This document shows, one piece after another, positions 12,611-25,200 of a stretch of 64,000 bases of DNA (its first letter is position 1; every line of letters begins with the position of its first letter). A program made the position numbers and the translations under genes. The notes under the pieces were generated by a model. It had not been told where the DNA came from, ran no database searches, and worked only from the letters and a program-made list of their open reading frames with translations. The DNA lies in contig CM042540.1 in NCBI GenBank assembly GCA_023630585.1, positions 18,020,574 to 18,084,573 on the forward strand, given 5' to 3'. This stretch comes from Cranoglanis bouderius. Taxonomy: Eukaryota; Chordata; Actinopteri; Siluriformes; Cranoglanididae.

Positions 12611-13393
12611 CTAGTTAGCTAACGGTCAATAACAGACTGTTTTAGTGGCTGGTTATCATTAGTACTTTTTCCTTCAGTGTAGTTTCCTGCTTAAAACTTT
12701 ATTGTTTTAACCACGCTTTATTTATGTCGTAAACAGTGAGCTATCATGTCAACTTTTAAAAAAAATTATTATTATTAAATACTTTTTGTTGTGGGAAACT
12801 TATAAAGGGGGCGGTTTGGCAAAAAAAAGTAATAACGATACATCATGATATTTTCTCAATACATAATATGTATCATGAAAGTGCTTAACACTAATGGAAA
12901 AACTAAACTGGCTTTAAATGAAAAGTGAGAAAAAATTAAGGTTTGTCTCAGTAAGTAACAATGGAGATGGTCAGCATTTTAAAACTGATGATGATGATGA
13001 TGATGATGTCCACAATAATCTAAGATACTCTTGAAGTAATTCATCACAGTATCATATTATTGTTTTGCTTTATTCTGACCAGCCCTAGGACAACTAAATA
13101 GAGTTCCTGGTGTGGCCGAGGTGACAAAAATGAGGAACGTTAGTTAGGTCTTGTTCACTCTGAGTTTCTCTGAGAAGATGCATTCATAATGCAACCTACT
13201 ACTTGAACTGATACGTGTGTATTTGTATGTGTATATTCGTGTATAGTCCCCGATTTGATCCTGAGCTCGGGTTACTATCTCTGGGGGTTTCATCCAGGTT
13301 CTTCGGTTTCTTCCCATCTACCAAAAACTAGTCAGATGGAGTATTGGCTAATCTAAATTGCTTCTAGACATGAATAAATGTGTGTATAAGTAT

Positions 13394-13435
<42 letters not shown>

Positions 13436-13706
13436 ATGCATGGTGCCTCATGTATTCCTGCCTCACACCTATGGTTCCTAGGATTGGTGCTGCATCCTCC
13501 ATAACCCTCACCAGGATAAATATGATGAATGAATAAAATCGACGAATGTTTTCACGTATAAAGATACGTCAGTGACTAACCTCATTAATCTTATGTGTTC
13601 AAAGCATGTAGTGGAAACCTTAAGCCTATGTCTTTTAAATTCTTGACTAGTTGTGTTTGATATTCACATACATTTTTGTTTTGTTTTCACTGTTTGTTTC
13701 TTCACA
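12611..13706 (+). other. Presumed wdr81 5' intron with SINE-like debris and GT microsatellite
   Basis: The stretch holds a GATGAT run near 12987-13008 and a (GT)n tract at about 13398-13434. Two pieces of the fish interspersed repeat that includes TTTCATCCAGGTTCTTCGG and ATAAATATGATGAATGAAT lie at 13280-13545. No coding segment was seen. Confidence 0.5.
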
Positions 13707-13858
13707 GAAATTCACTGTTCAGTGATGCTAACTGTCCCACCCTTTTATGAGCTTCTCATGGTGGAACAGGAGGGTCCTTATGTTCCTTTCATAGAGGAGC
13801 AGTAAAAAGCGTTGGCATCAAGACTTGGTTTATACTGGTTAAACCCTGAGAGGTTGTC

Positions 13859-16800
13859 ATGGAGTGGCTGGCCTCAGCTTTAGAGCGGGACCTTGGAGTG
13901 GACCAGCGGCAGATTGGACCAGGAACACGACCCCACGAGCTGGTGGCACTCGTTTCGACCCGCTGGATTATGGGACTAAGAGAAAGGAGAGTAACCCGTT
14001 GTCCTCGTTATGACTGTAGTAACGACGGAGATATCCGTACTCTCCTCCAACGCTCTCAGGTGAAGTTACCACCTGGATGGACTCGTGTTTGCATCCAAGG
14101 TCTAAGGAAAAGCATGTTGCGGTATAGGATTGCCAGGGAGCCAGGCTGGCATGAGGAGGGCTTCTCCCAGGACTCTTTTATGAGACAGATGCAGAAAGTG
14201 TCAGAGTGCAACAGCAGGTAAATAATGAGCACCAAGAAGTAATATGGCTCAGTATATGTCAGATGACCTGTAAAAATAAGCATTATTCACAGATGTTGGA
14301 ATTAGTACATTGTTTTAATTATTATTATTATTATTTTATTTTTTTTATTTTTTAAATACAAAAAATACCAAGAGTTGTACTTTAAATTCAATTTAATATA
14401 AAATTGAACATTTGGGGAAAAAAATCCAAATTTAAAAAAAAAAATTTGAATAAATATAGTATTTATAGGCATTCAATCATTGAATAGATATAGATGTTCT
14501 TGTGATCATTTTCTTGTGTTAAAACCTAAAATATTTGTGTTCTATTGAAAAGATTTTAGTTTTTTTTTGCTTTTAGCTTAGCCATAAATTTAAATTAAGT
14601 TGATCACAACTTAACGTATACAGATTAAAGAGCTAACTGACACAGACTTGATAAAATATTTTTAAAAAATTAATTAGATCAAATAGTAAATTGTGAAATC
14701 TTCAGGAAAAAACAGGAATCACATTTTGTTTTATCGGTCATAACAACTTTTTAATTTGAGAATATTTTGTAATATTACCATATACAAATTTACCGGCATT
14801 GGCTACAAATTACTTTTTTTTTTTTATTCAGTGAAACTTAAATAGGTTTATACATTATATGGCCAAAATTTTTGACAGTGTTGTCACAACATTTTGTATA
14901 TGGTACAGAGGAATCTACCATGTCTTTGTATGCTGTAGCATTACAATTTCCCTTCACTGGAACTAAAAGGCCCAGCCCAAACCTGTTCCAGCATGACCAC
15001 ATCCATGCACCAAAATCTATTGGAAAGCCTTCTCAGAAATATGGAGATTATTATAACAGCAAAGGGGGAACTAAATCTGGAATGGGATGTTCAGCAAGCA
15101 CATATGGGTGTGATGGTCTGCTGTTGACAAAGTTTTGGCAATAGAGTGTATCTTTAGCTGTAGTTGCTGCGTGTTACATTTCTATAAAATCATATAAAAA
15201 TAAGCCATACACATTCTCTTTCTTTTTCTGGCAGAGTGAACGGAGTTGTCTTTTTTGTATTGCAGGAATCTGTGGCATGAGGCATATATGAACCATGTGC
15301 AGCCGTATGCAAGTGCTACAGACCAAACACAGGTGTTGGCCATTGATGCAATTCACCAAGCTTTGCAAAAACTGTTTTGCTGTACATTTCTCTCAACTGA
15401 CCGGTTGTCACCATCCCTCTCTCCAGCAAGAGAGAAGGAGAAAGAGTGTCCTCCATCATCCAGCTCCTCAGCTGTCAAGCAAAACACAGACACTCTGTGT
15501 CCAAATGTGGTCCCAGCTGAATGCTTGCTTGAGTCAGGGGAGGTGCTGTACGTCATTCTCCCATATACACGATACTCCCTTCATGATGTTGTCACCTACA
15601 GTCCAGCTAAGCTTGCCAACAGCAATGCTAAAGTATTGTTCATTTTGTACCAAGTACTCATAGCAATGCGTGAATGCCATGCATCAGGACTGTCATGTGG
15701 AGAGCTCTCCTTGCAGGACATAGCTGTCGATGAGCAGCTTTGCAGTCGCCTTAAAATATCCCTAGCACATTATGAAAAAATTGGCGAGGACAGGAAAGCA
15801 GCAGGGTATGCAATGGGAAGGCAAATGCCAAAAGCTGTAAAAGATAAAGGTGCTGAAAATTTAAGAAGTGACGCCAGTGAACAGCACTGCCAGGATTGTC
15901 AGGATTATCTCAAATCTTTGGTCCTAGACTGGGTTCATGGTAGAGTCAGCAACTTTTGTTATTTGATGGAACTGAACAGATTAGCTGGAAGACGTGAGGG
16001 TGACCCCAACTATCACCCAGTTTTACCCTGGGTGGTAGATTTTACTGTACCATATGGAAGATTTCGTGATCTTAGGAGGTCAAAATTTCGTCTAAATAAG
16101 GGAGACAAACAACTGGATTTCACTTATGAAATGACCAAAGAAGCTCTTGTAGCAGCTGCTAATGGAGGTGGTGGAAGCCTCTTCCCTTCCGATCTTGGTG
16201 CATCAGTAGGTCCTAGTGGTTCAGGACAGTCAGATCATCTCCATGTACCCCATCATATTTCAGATGTTCTATCAGACATTACCTACTATGTCTACAAGGC
16301 TAGACAAACACCCAAATCTGTACTTTGTAGCCATGTTCGTTCTCAATGGGAGCCCAATGAATACCCGGCTAGCATGGAACGTATTCAGAGTTGGACACCA
16401 GATGAATGCATACCGGAATTCTACACAGATCCGTCTATATTTCGGTCCATTCACCCAGACATGCCAGATCTTGAGGTGCCTCCATGGTGTAACTCCTATG
16501 AGGAGTTTATTGCAGTGCATAGGCGCCTTTTAGACAGTCGTGAAGTATCCCAGCACCTACACGATTGGATTGACCTAACTTTTGGCTATAAGCTGACAGG
16601 TAAAGAAGCTGTAAAAGCCAAGAATGTATGCTTACACTTAGTGGATAACCATACCCATCTAACCAGCTATGGAGTTGTGCAACTGTTTGACCAACCTCAC
16701 CCACCTTGCCTTGCACCTTATCAGTATTCCCCAGCAGAACCTCCCCACCTTGGTCCTATCAGTGTGTCAGCATGGCAAATCCCACTTCTTGAGACTACGG

Positions 16801-19800
16801 TAGATGTGGATAGAACGGTCCCAGAAGCAACAGGGTGTGAATCTAGTGGTTGGACAGTGGTTGATAGGGATGAAGAGCTTGAGCAAGGAACAGAGGCTCT
16901 TGATTCCTTAAGTGCTTGTGTCTCTGCTGCAACCTCTATGCCAGTACCTATTGTGAGCTCTGCAGGAGCGAAGACAACTGGGGAGCATGCTGTTTTGGTA
17001 TTGTCTCCCTCTCATAGTTCTTTTCCTGGAGAAACTGCAAGCAGCACCATAAATACTCTTGGATCTGTGGGTAACATTCTTCACAGAGGAACCTCAGTTA
17101 TTAAGAAGCAGGAAGGTATCACTGCTTCTAACACGACCACAGATGATCTCAGAATAAATTTGCCAGAAGGATTCAAGCCTTTACAGCCTTTAGAAGAGTT
17201 AGAGAAGCTTAATATCTTCTTAGTTAAAGGGTTGCATTCTCAAGTTCAGAATACAATGGATGTGGAAAGGAGAGCTTCAGGTACTGCATCAAAAGCACCC
17301 TTGTCTTTTACAGACCTATTTCACAGAGACATGCAAGCCCTTGGCGTCTTCATTGCAGAAATATTTTATTCATCAAAACTCCAATGTATAAAGTCAGGCA
17401 CATCTTTGAGTGGCCGTTATCGAGCAGTAATGAAGTTTTGCTCTGCCAGTCTTAGGGATGTCTCACTACCACTTCATCATGCACTTGAGAGCCTTCTGCA
17501 GATTCACAAGTACACATCTGAGACTGAATCTTTGAACTTGCACTATGCTGGCCTACCATTTCTTTTCAAATATGACCCAATTTATGAGGGCCTTCCACCG
17601 CCAGATCCTTGGCAACTGCTAACTCCTGTGTTATCTCCAATACCTTTCCCTGAATATTTCCCTGCACTTCATCACTTCATTTACTCTTACCATTCCAAGA
17701 TGGTGTCCATCAACAGTGTTCAAGGTCGGGATATTGTGTTTAGCTTATGGCAACAGCTGCAGACTCTTCTACAGGGTGAGATCACTGCAGAGGGACTGGA
17801 GATTCTCTTACCTTTTGTGCTTGCTTTAATGACAGAAGAATCTACAGCTGTGTATGCTGCCTGGTACTTATTTGAACCAGTCTCCAGTGTCCTTGGTCCA
17901 CGCAATTCCTCAAAATATTTGATGAAACCACTCATAGGTGTATATGAAAACCCCCACTGCCTTCGTGGTCGTTTCTACCTCTACACAGACTGTTTTGTAT
18001 TACAGCTTATAGTGCGACTTGGCTTGCAAGCTTTCCTGTCTAGCCTTCTACCTCATGTGCTTCAAGTTATCACTGGATTTGAGAGTTGTCGCACAGGGGC
18101 AGGGAATGAATGGGATGGGCTTAAAGCCTTAAGGGGTGGTATGGGTGGCTTAGGAGAAGAGGAGGAAGACTTTGAATGTGTGGCTGGCAGGCCATCATCA
18201 GCTGCCTCAGCTAGCAAAGTGGGAGGAGGCAGTGGTGGTGGTAGTGGAGGTGTCGGGGTTGGAGACCAAGGACTTGTGGATTACTCATCAGGCATCAGTC
18301 TGAATGATCAGGTCTTTATTGCTGATGGTGAGGATTTTCAGAACGGCTTTTATGTCAACAATGGATCATCTGTACCAACAGCTGGAGTATCTGCGAAAGT
18401 GCAAGGCAAGAATTCTGCAAACAAAGACCAAGACCAGGAATCTCTAAGTGTGGGTAAACTAAGTGACAAGAGTAGTGCCAGTGAGGTGTCCATTGGAGAT
18501 GGAGACTCCAACAAGGATCGTGCAAGTTTAAAGTCTGCTGACAGCAGTCAGGATTTAAAGCAGACCAGTGATGGGGAAGATGGAGGTGACCTGGAGGATG
18601 AAGATGCAACAGTGGAGGAGAAAGATAGCACAGTACAGAAAGTTCCTAGTCTTGAACTGACATTGTCTGGTTGCACAGAGGAGTCTGAAGCCACAGTGGG
18701 TACTCTAGAGGGTGATTTCATTAATGGAATGGTACAAAGAGAGAGTGAGAAAAACATAGGGGAAGAGGATGATGAGCATGACCCTTCAGAGGACTCTGAG
18801 GAGAAAGAACACAAGATCTTATTGGGTAAGTGGAAAAAGCATTTGGGGATAATGTTTAGAAAATGTTGTGTCAACAGTTTTTTGAATTCATACATTTTGG
18901 GAATCACAATTGTACAAGTGATTTTTATATAAATTTTTTAATCAGACACTGTTTGCAAGACCGTAAGATGGCTGGCTGCTAAATTGGGGCCCACAGTAAC
19001 CTCTCGATATGTAGCTAGAAATCTTCTGCGCCTTCTTACTACCTGCTATATAGGTAAGAATCAAATGTATGTTTTATGCAGATTGCTGATGTATTTGACT
19101 AAACCATTTGCCATTATACTAAGTACTATATTATTGGGCATGTATTTTAAATTCAGTTTTTTACATATTTTTCTCTAAAGGCTCTGAGAAGCATCAGTTT
19201 TTGCTGTCTGCAAATGAAGAGAGTAGCCTTGACAACACAGGAAGTGTTTATGAAAAGAAACCAATTGTCGGTGACCAGATTGCAAAGCCAGTTCTTGATT
19301 GTCTCATCTACATAGCCCATCTGTATGGAGAGCCTGTTTTGACCTATCAGTACCTGCCATACATTGGTTACCTGGTAAGTTTGTTTTTATTAAACATCCT
19401 TTTTACAAAACTTTTTGTTCAAAGTATATGGTCCATTCTGTATACAGCCGTGGCCAAAAGTTTTGAGAATGACACAAATATTAATTTTCACAAAGTCTAC
19501 TGCTTCAGTGTTTTTAGACCTTTTTGTCAGATGTTACTAACTGTTACTGAAGTATAATCACAAGCATTTCATAAGTGTCAATGGCTTTTATTGACAATTA
19601 CATGAAGTTTATGCAAAGAGTCAGTATTTGCAGTGTTGACCCTTCTTTTTCAAGACCTCTGCAATTCGCCCTGGCATGCTGTCAATCAACTTCTGGGCCA
19701 CATCCTGACTGATGGCAGCCCATTCTTGCATAATCAATGCTTGGAGTTTGTCAGAGTTTGTGGGTTTTTGTTTGTCCACCCGCCTCTTGAGGATTGACCA

Positions 19801-22221
19801 CAAATTCTCAATGGGATTAAGGTCTGGGGAGTTTCCTGGCCATGGACCCAAAATGTCGATGTTTTGTTCCCCGAGCCACTTCGTTATCACTTTTGCCTTG
19901 TGGCAAGGTGCCCCATCATGCTGGAAAAGGCATTGTTCGTCACCAAACTGTTCTTGGATGGTTGGGAGAAGTTGCTCTCTGAGGATGTTTTTGTACCATT
20001 CTTTATTCATGGCTGTGTTCTTAGGCAAAATTGTGAGTGAGCCCACTCCCTTGGCTGAGAAGCAACCCCACACATGAGTGGTCTCAGAATGCTTAACTGT
20101 TGGCATGACACAGGACTGATGGTAGCGCTCACCTTTTCTTCTCCGGACAAGCTTTTTTCCAGATGCCCCAAACAATCGGAAAGGGGATCCATCAGAGAAA
20201 ATGACATTACCCCAGTCCTCAGCAGTCCAATCCCTGTACTTTTTGCAGAATAGCAGTCTGTCCCTGAAGTTTTTCCTGGAGAGAAGTGGCTTCTTTTCTG
20301 CCCTTCTTGACACCAGGCCATCCTCCAAAAGTCTTCGCCTTACTGTGCGTGCAGACGCACTCGCACCTACCTGCTGCCATTCCTGAGCAAGCTCTGCATT
20401 GGTGGTGCCCCGATCCCGCAGCTGAATCAACTTTAGGAGACGGTCCTGGCGCTTGCTGGACTTTCTTGGGTGCCCTGAAGCCTTCTTCACAACAGTTGAA
20501 CCTCGCTCCTTGAAGGTCTTGATAATCCGATAAATGGTTGATTTAGGTGCAATCTTACTAGCAGCAATATCCTTGCCTGTGAATCCCTTTTTGTGCAAAG
20601 CAATGATGGCTGCAGGTGTTTCCTTGCAGGTAACCATAGTTAACAGAGGAAGAACAATAATTTCAAGCACCACCCTCCTTTTAAAGCTTCCAGTCTGTTA
20701 TTCTAACTCAATCAGCATGACAGAGTGATCACCAGCCTTGTCCTCGTTAACACTCTCACCTGTGTTAACGAGAGAATCACTGACATGATGTCAGCTGGTC
20801 CTTTTGTGGAACGGCTGAAATGCAGTGGACATGTTTTTTTGGGATTAAGTTCATTTTCATGGCAAAGAGGGACTTTGAAATTAATTGCAATTCATCTGAT
20901 CACTCTTCATAACATTCTGGAGTATATGCAAATTGCCATCATAAAAACTGAGGCAGCAGACTTTGTAAAAATTAATATTTGTGTCATTCTCAAAACTTTT
21001 GGCCACGGCTGTACACTGATTTTGTAAGAAACATGGATTTTCTCATCCATTTGCAGTTCAAGACAAAATCAGGATGTATTCATCACTGACAGAAATCTTA
21101 GTAAAATACTAAAATACAAGTACACTGGATATAAAAAGTCTACACACACCTGTTAAAAAAAAAAACAAAAAAAAAAAACGTTTTTTGTGATGTAAAAAAA
21201 TTAAACCAAGATAAATCATGCCAGATCTTTTCCCACCTTTTATGTGATATAGCAATAGGGATGGGCGATATGGACTTAAAACTACATCACAATATTTTCT
21301 GGTATTTATTGCGATAACGATATCAGTGACGATATAAATATAGTACCATTCACTACTGTTTTTGGCTATGTGATAGCTGCATGTTGGGCTGTGACGGTGG
21401 CAGATTTTTACAACAATGGTGAGAGTGAAATTTATATCACTATATAATATAATAATAATAATAATAAAAATAATAATAGATATACTTTTATAGGGTTAAA
21501 TTAAATAAAACCCTAAATATAAAAAAAATTAAATGAGGCTTTATTTTTGCACTTCCATCAGTGAAGCAACTCAATACAGCCTTGTTGTTGCAATGAGAAA
21601 CAGCCTGAGGGCGCTGTGGGATACGGTATTGTGATTGACCTGCATGGGGAGAAAGAGAAGAAGTGGATAAGTAAAGAGAAGTGAAACATAATCGCACGTT
21701 TCTCTGAGGAATACTTTATTTCTTTTACAAGTGTAGTATACCACAAGCCTATAAAACTTTGAAAGAAATACCAGTAGGACGATAACCTAAATAATATGTT
21801 AAAAATCTAAATATTAAATAAAATTTTAAAAAAAAACGTGGCTGGGTGACACGCCTGGAGACGGCTCCTGAGATTTGTAGGCGAGTGTTTGCCCGTTTAA
21901 CACTTTAACACTCCCCCCCACCCCACACACAAAGCCGACGTATGGCTTCATCCAAATTCATTGGTTCACCTCTCTCGTTAGGCGCGAATCCAAAATGTTC
22001 CCAGATCGCCGATGTAACAGTTGGTTTCCCAACAAGATCCATCCGTGCAGCAGAACCCAAAGTGAAATTCGCCTAACTGGATTTTGCCGCTCAAACAAAC
22101 CTGCGCCAAGCTAACAGACAACACCATATAAGGAATTTATGATTATGTAATTTGTGTATTAATATAAAATCTCCCGCTATATGGTAGGCTATAAATACAA
22201 ATGAATATTGCAAGTGTTATA

Positions 22222-22257
<36 letters not shown>

Positions 22258-25200
22258 CTTGTATATAAAACGTCGTACTTGTCATAGTGCCCACTCAAAC
22301 AGAAACATTAACGTGGCGCGTGATATGACTACCGCAGGTGGCACGGTTGTCATGGCCACCGTCACAGCCCTAGCTGCATGCACTCTTGAGAGCCTCAGAA
22401 ACACAAACATTGATCTAGCTCCTTGTTTAGCGATAAACTCCTCCTCATCCTCACGTCCGCCTGCCGCCATACTTGTTTTCGCTCTGCACGTGAGCTGCGA
22501 ATGGGTTGCAGACCGTTGCACACAGAAATACGTCATCAACTAGGCTTTATCGTTATTATCGCAGGACGACTAATTGTTATCGTGGGGAGAATTTCTCCCA
22601 GTATATCGCAAACAATAAGATATCACCCATCCCCTTATAGCAACCAACAAAATTCAAGTGGGGAAAAAAATACAAACGCTTTAAGGGGGGAGAGAAAAAA
22701 ACTTACAATAACCTGGTATAAGTGTGCACCCTCTTCTATAATGGTGCATGTGACTGTGCTCACACTTTACCAATTACATTCAAACTAATTTTCTTTACAT
22801 TTTCTTGGCTTGACTTCTGAAGCCATGGTTCACAAAGAGCTTACAAAGAATGTACAGGATCTCATTGTTAAAAGGCCAGCAAGTGGGGAAAATAGGGCAC
22901 CACAGTGACTACAAGACATCCCTCCAAAACTGATGAAAGGACATGAAGAAAATTTCTCAGGGCCAACAGCTGCCTTTAATGCACAGCAACATTAAAGGAG
23001 GTGCAGGAATATCTGGCAAATACTGGTCACTCCCTACATGTGAGAACAATCTTTCGCATGGTTTTCACATGTCTGGGCTATGGGTTAGGGTGGCTAGATG
23101 GAAGCCCTTTCTCATGGGGGAAAAAAAATCCAGGCATGCTTAACTCACACCAAACCATGTGGCAAAATGTGTTCTCATCTGATGAGACCAAGGTAGGACT
23201 TTCTGGCCATAATTCTAAAAGATATGTTTGGTGCAAAAACAAGACAGTTTATTACCCAAAGAACACCATACCCATTATTAAGCATGGTGACTGCAATGTC
23301 ATGCAATAGGGCTGCTTCTCTTCAGCTGGGACTGGGGCACTAGTCAAGATAAAGGGAATCGTGGATAACTCCAAATACCAGTCTATTTTGGCATAAAAAC
23401 TGCCAGCCTCTGTTAGACAGCTTAAGATGAAGAAAATTTTCATCTTCCAGCACAATAATGACCTAAAGCACAAATCTGAGTCAAAGGAAAGGCTTGAGAA
23501 GAAAAAGTTAAGTTTTTGATGGTCCAATCAGAGCCCAGATCTAAATCCTAGCAAAAACCTTCGGAATGACTTGAAGAGGGCTGTGCACCGGAGATCACCT
23601 TGCATTCTGGAGCATTTATGCAAGGAAGAGTGGAATAAAATTTCCAAATCAAGATGTGCTGAGTTAGTAGACTCTTACCCAAAAAGTCTCTGAGTGCTGT
23701 ATTACAAGCAAATGCTACTTTAACCAAATATCAGTTATAGGGTGTGCACACTTGTGTAACTAGATTATTGTAAGTTTTTTCTTTTTCCTTTTCCCCCCCT
23801 GTAACATTTATATTTGTGTTTTGCACTTGAATTTTGTTGGATGCTATATTACATTAAAGGTATATATATATATATATATAAAAAAAAACAACTTTATTTT
23901 TTATCAAAATTTATCAAAAACCTGCAATTTTAACAGGGCTGTGTAGACTTTTTATACCCACTGTAGAATACATGGCACATATCTAATGCAATAATTATCT
24001 CAATCTACACAGTCAGAATTAGCATCTTTCAAGAGAATCGGCATACAGTAATTGCTTTAAACTTTATTGATAACCTGTGGTCTGAAAAGGGGTAAAGGGC
24101 TGTCATATGCACATATCTAAAATACAAATAATAATAATTTCCAAGAGTGTTCCAAGATTCTTCTACAAGTGTTCGTTAACTTTGTTAGACATAACAGACC
24201 TATAATGTGAACCAGTCATTGAGCTATTGTATAATAAATAAACGACTGTCTAGTTATGTAAAGTGAGGTGATCAAATAGTTACCCTTTATTTTACTTTCT
24301 TTTATCAGTAGAAACATAGCTGCTTGGTTTAAAAAGCCACCCATGACCTTTGCTTGGCTTGGATAGCTACTGGCTGGCAGATTTGGCATTATTCTCTTGG
24401 TGATTAGTGTTTTCCATGAGAGATTTAGCTTGAAAATACTTTGTTATTTTTTTATTTTTTTTTACGGAATTAGTGAAAAAACACCTAGGTTATTATGACC
24501 ATGAGTTATGGTTATTTGTGTGCTGTCTATTTTTGTGTTTGTTGTCATTTTACTGAACGCATCAATGGACATGATAGTACACCATTTTAATACAATTATG
24601 TTCTTTCCTAACCCTTTTCCAGGTGTCTCCTCCCTCCTCCTGCCGCCTGAATACTCGTAAGGAGGCAGGCCTTCTAGGTGCGGTCGTCCTGACTCAGAAG
24701 ATTATCGTTTATCTGTCAGACACCACTCTAATGGACATGCTGATGAAGATCAATCAGGAAGTGCTTCTGCCCCTGCTCGACCTGCTCACCTCACCCAAAT
24801 TGGGGTAAAGTCTCACACTAGACCCCTTTTAATTTTCAGCTTCTACATTTAGTTACAGTGAGAGCACACACTTCTTTTCAATAAATTTGAAATTGTACCT
24901 TTATTGATGTGGCTGTTCCTGTGTGCACAGTTTTCCCAGTGGGGTGCAGTCCCGTTCTGCTGTGTGTTTGAAGACTCTCAGCCTGATGGCACTGATATGG
25001 CTGCGAATTGGCAGGGAGATGGTGCAACAGCACATGGCAGACACACTCTGCAAGTTCTTTCAGGTCTTTTCCTTGCTGGACAGTCAGCAGAACCAGGTAA
25101 TACAAATTGGTACATATAAATACTATTGGCGCATACTGTATTAATACATGTTAATAATGCATTAGTAAAGCATCTGGTTTCTTAACGCTAGGCTGAATTG

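Noticed and set aside
16216..16533. Alternative-frame ORFs across wdr81 exon 2
   Set aside because: They are shadows of the conserved WDR81 frame.
22259..22543. Opposed 85-94-codon ORFs inside the hAT-like element
   Set aside because: No hAT transposase or other domain motifs; probably chance ORFs.
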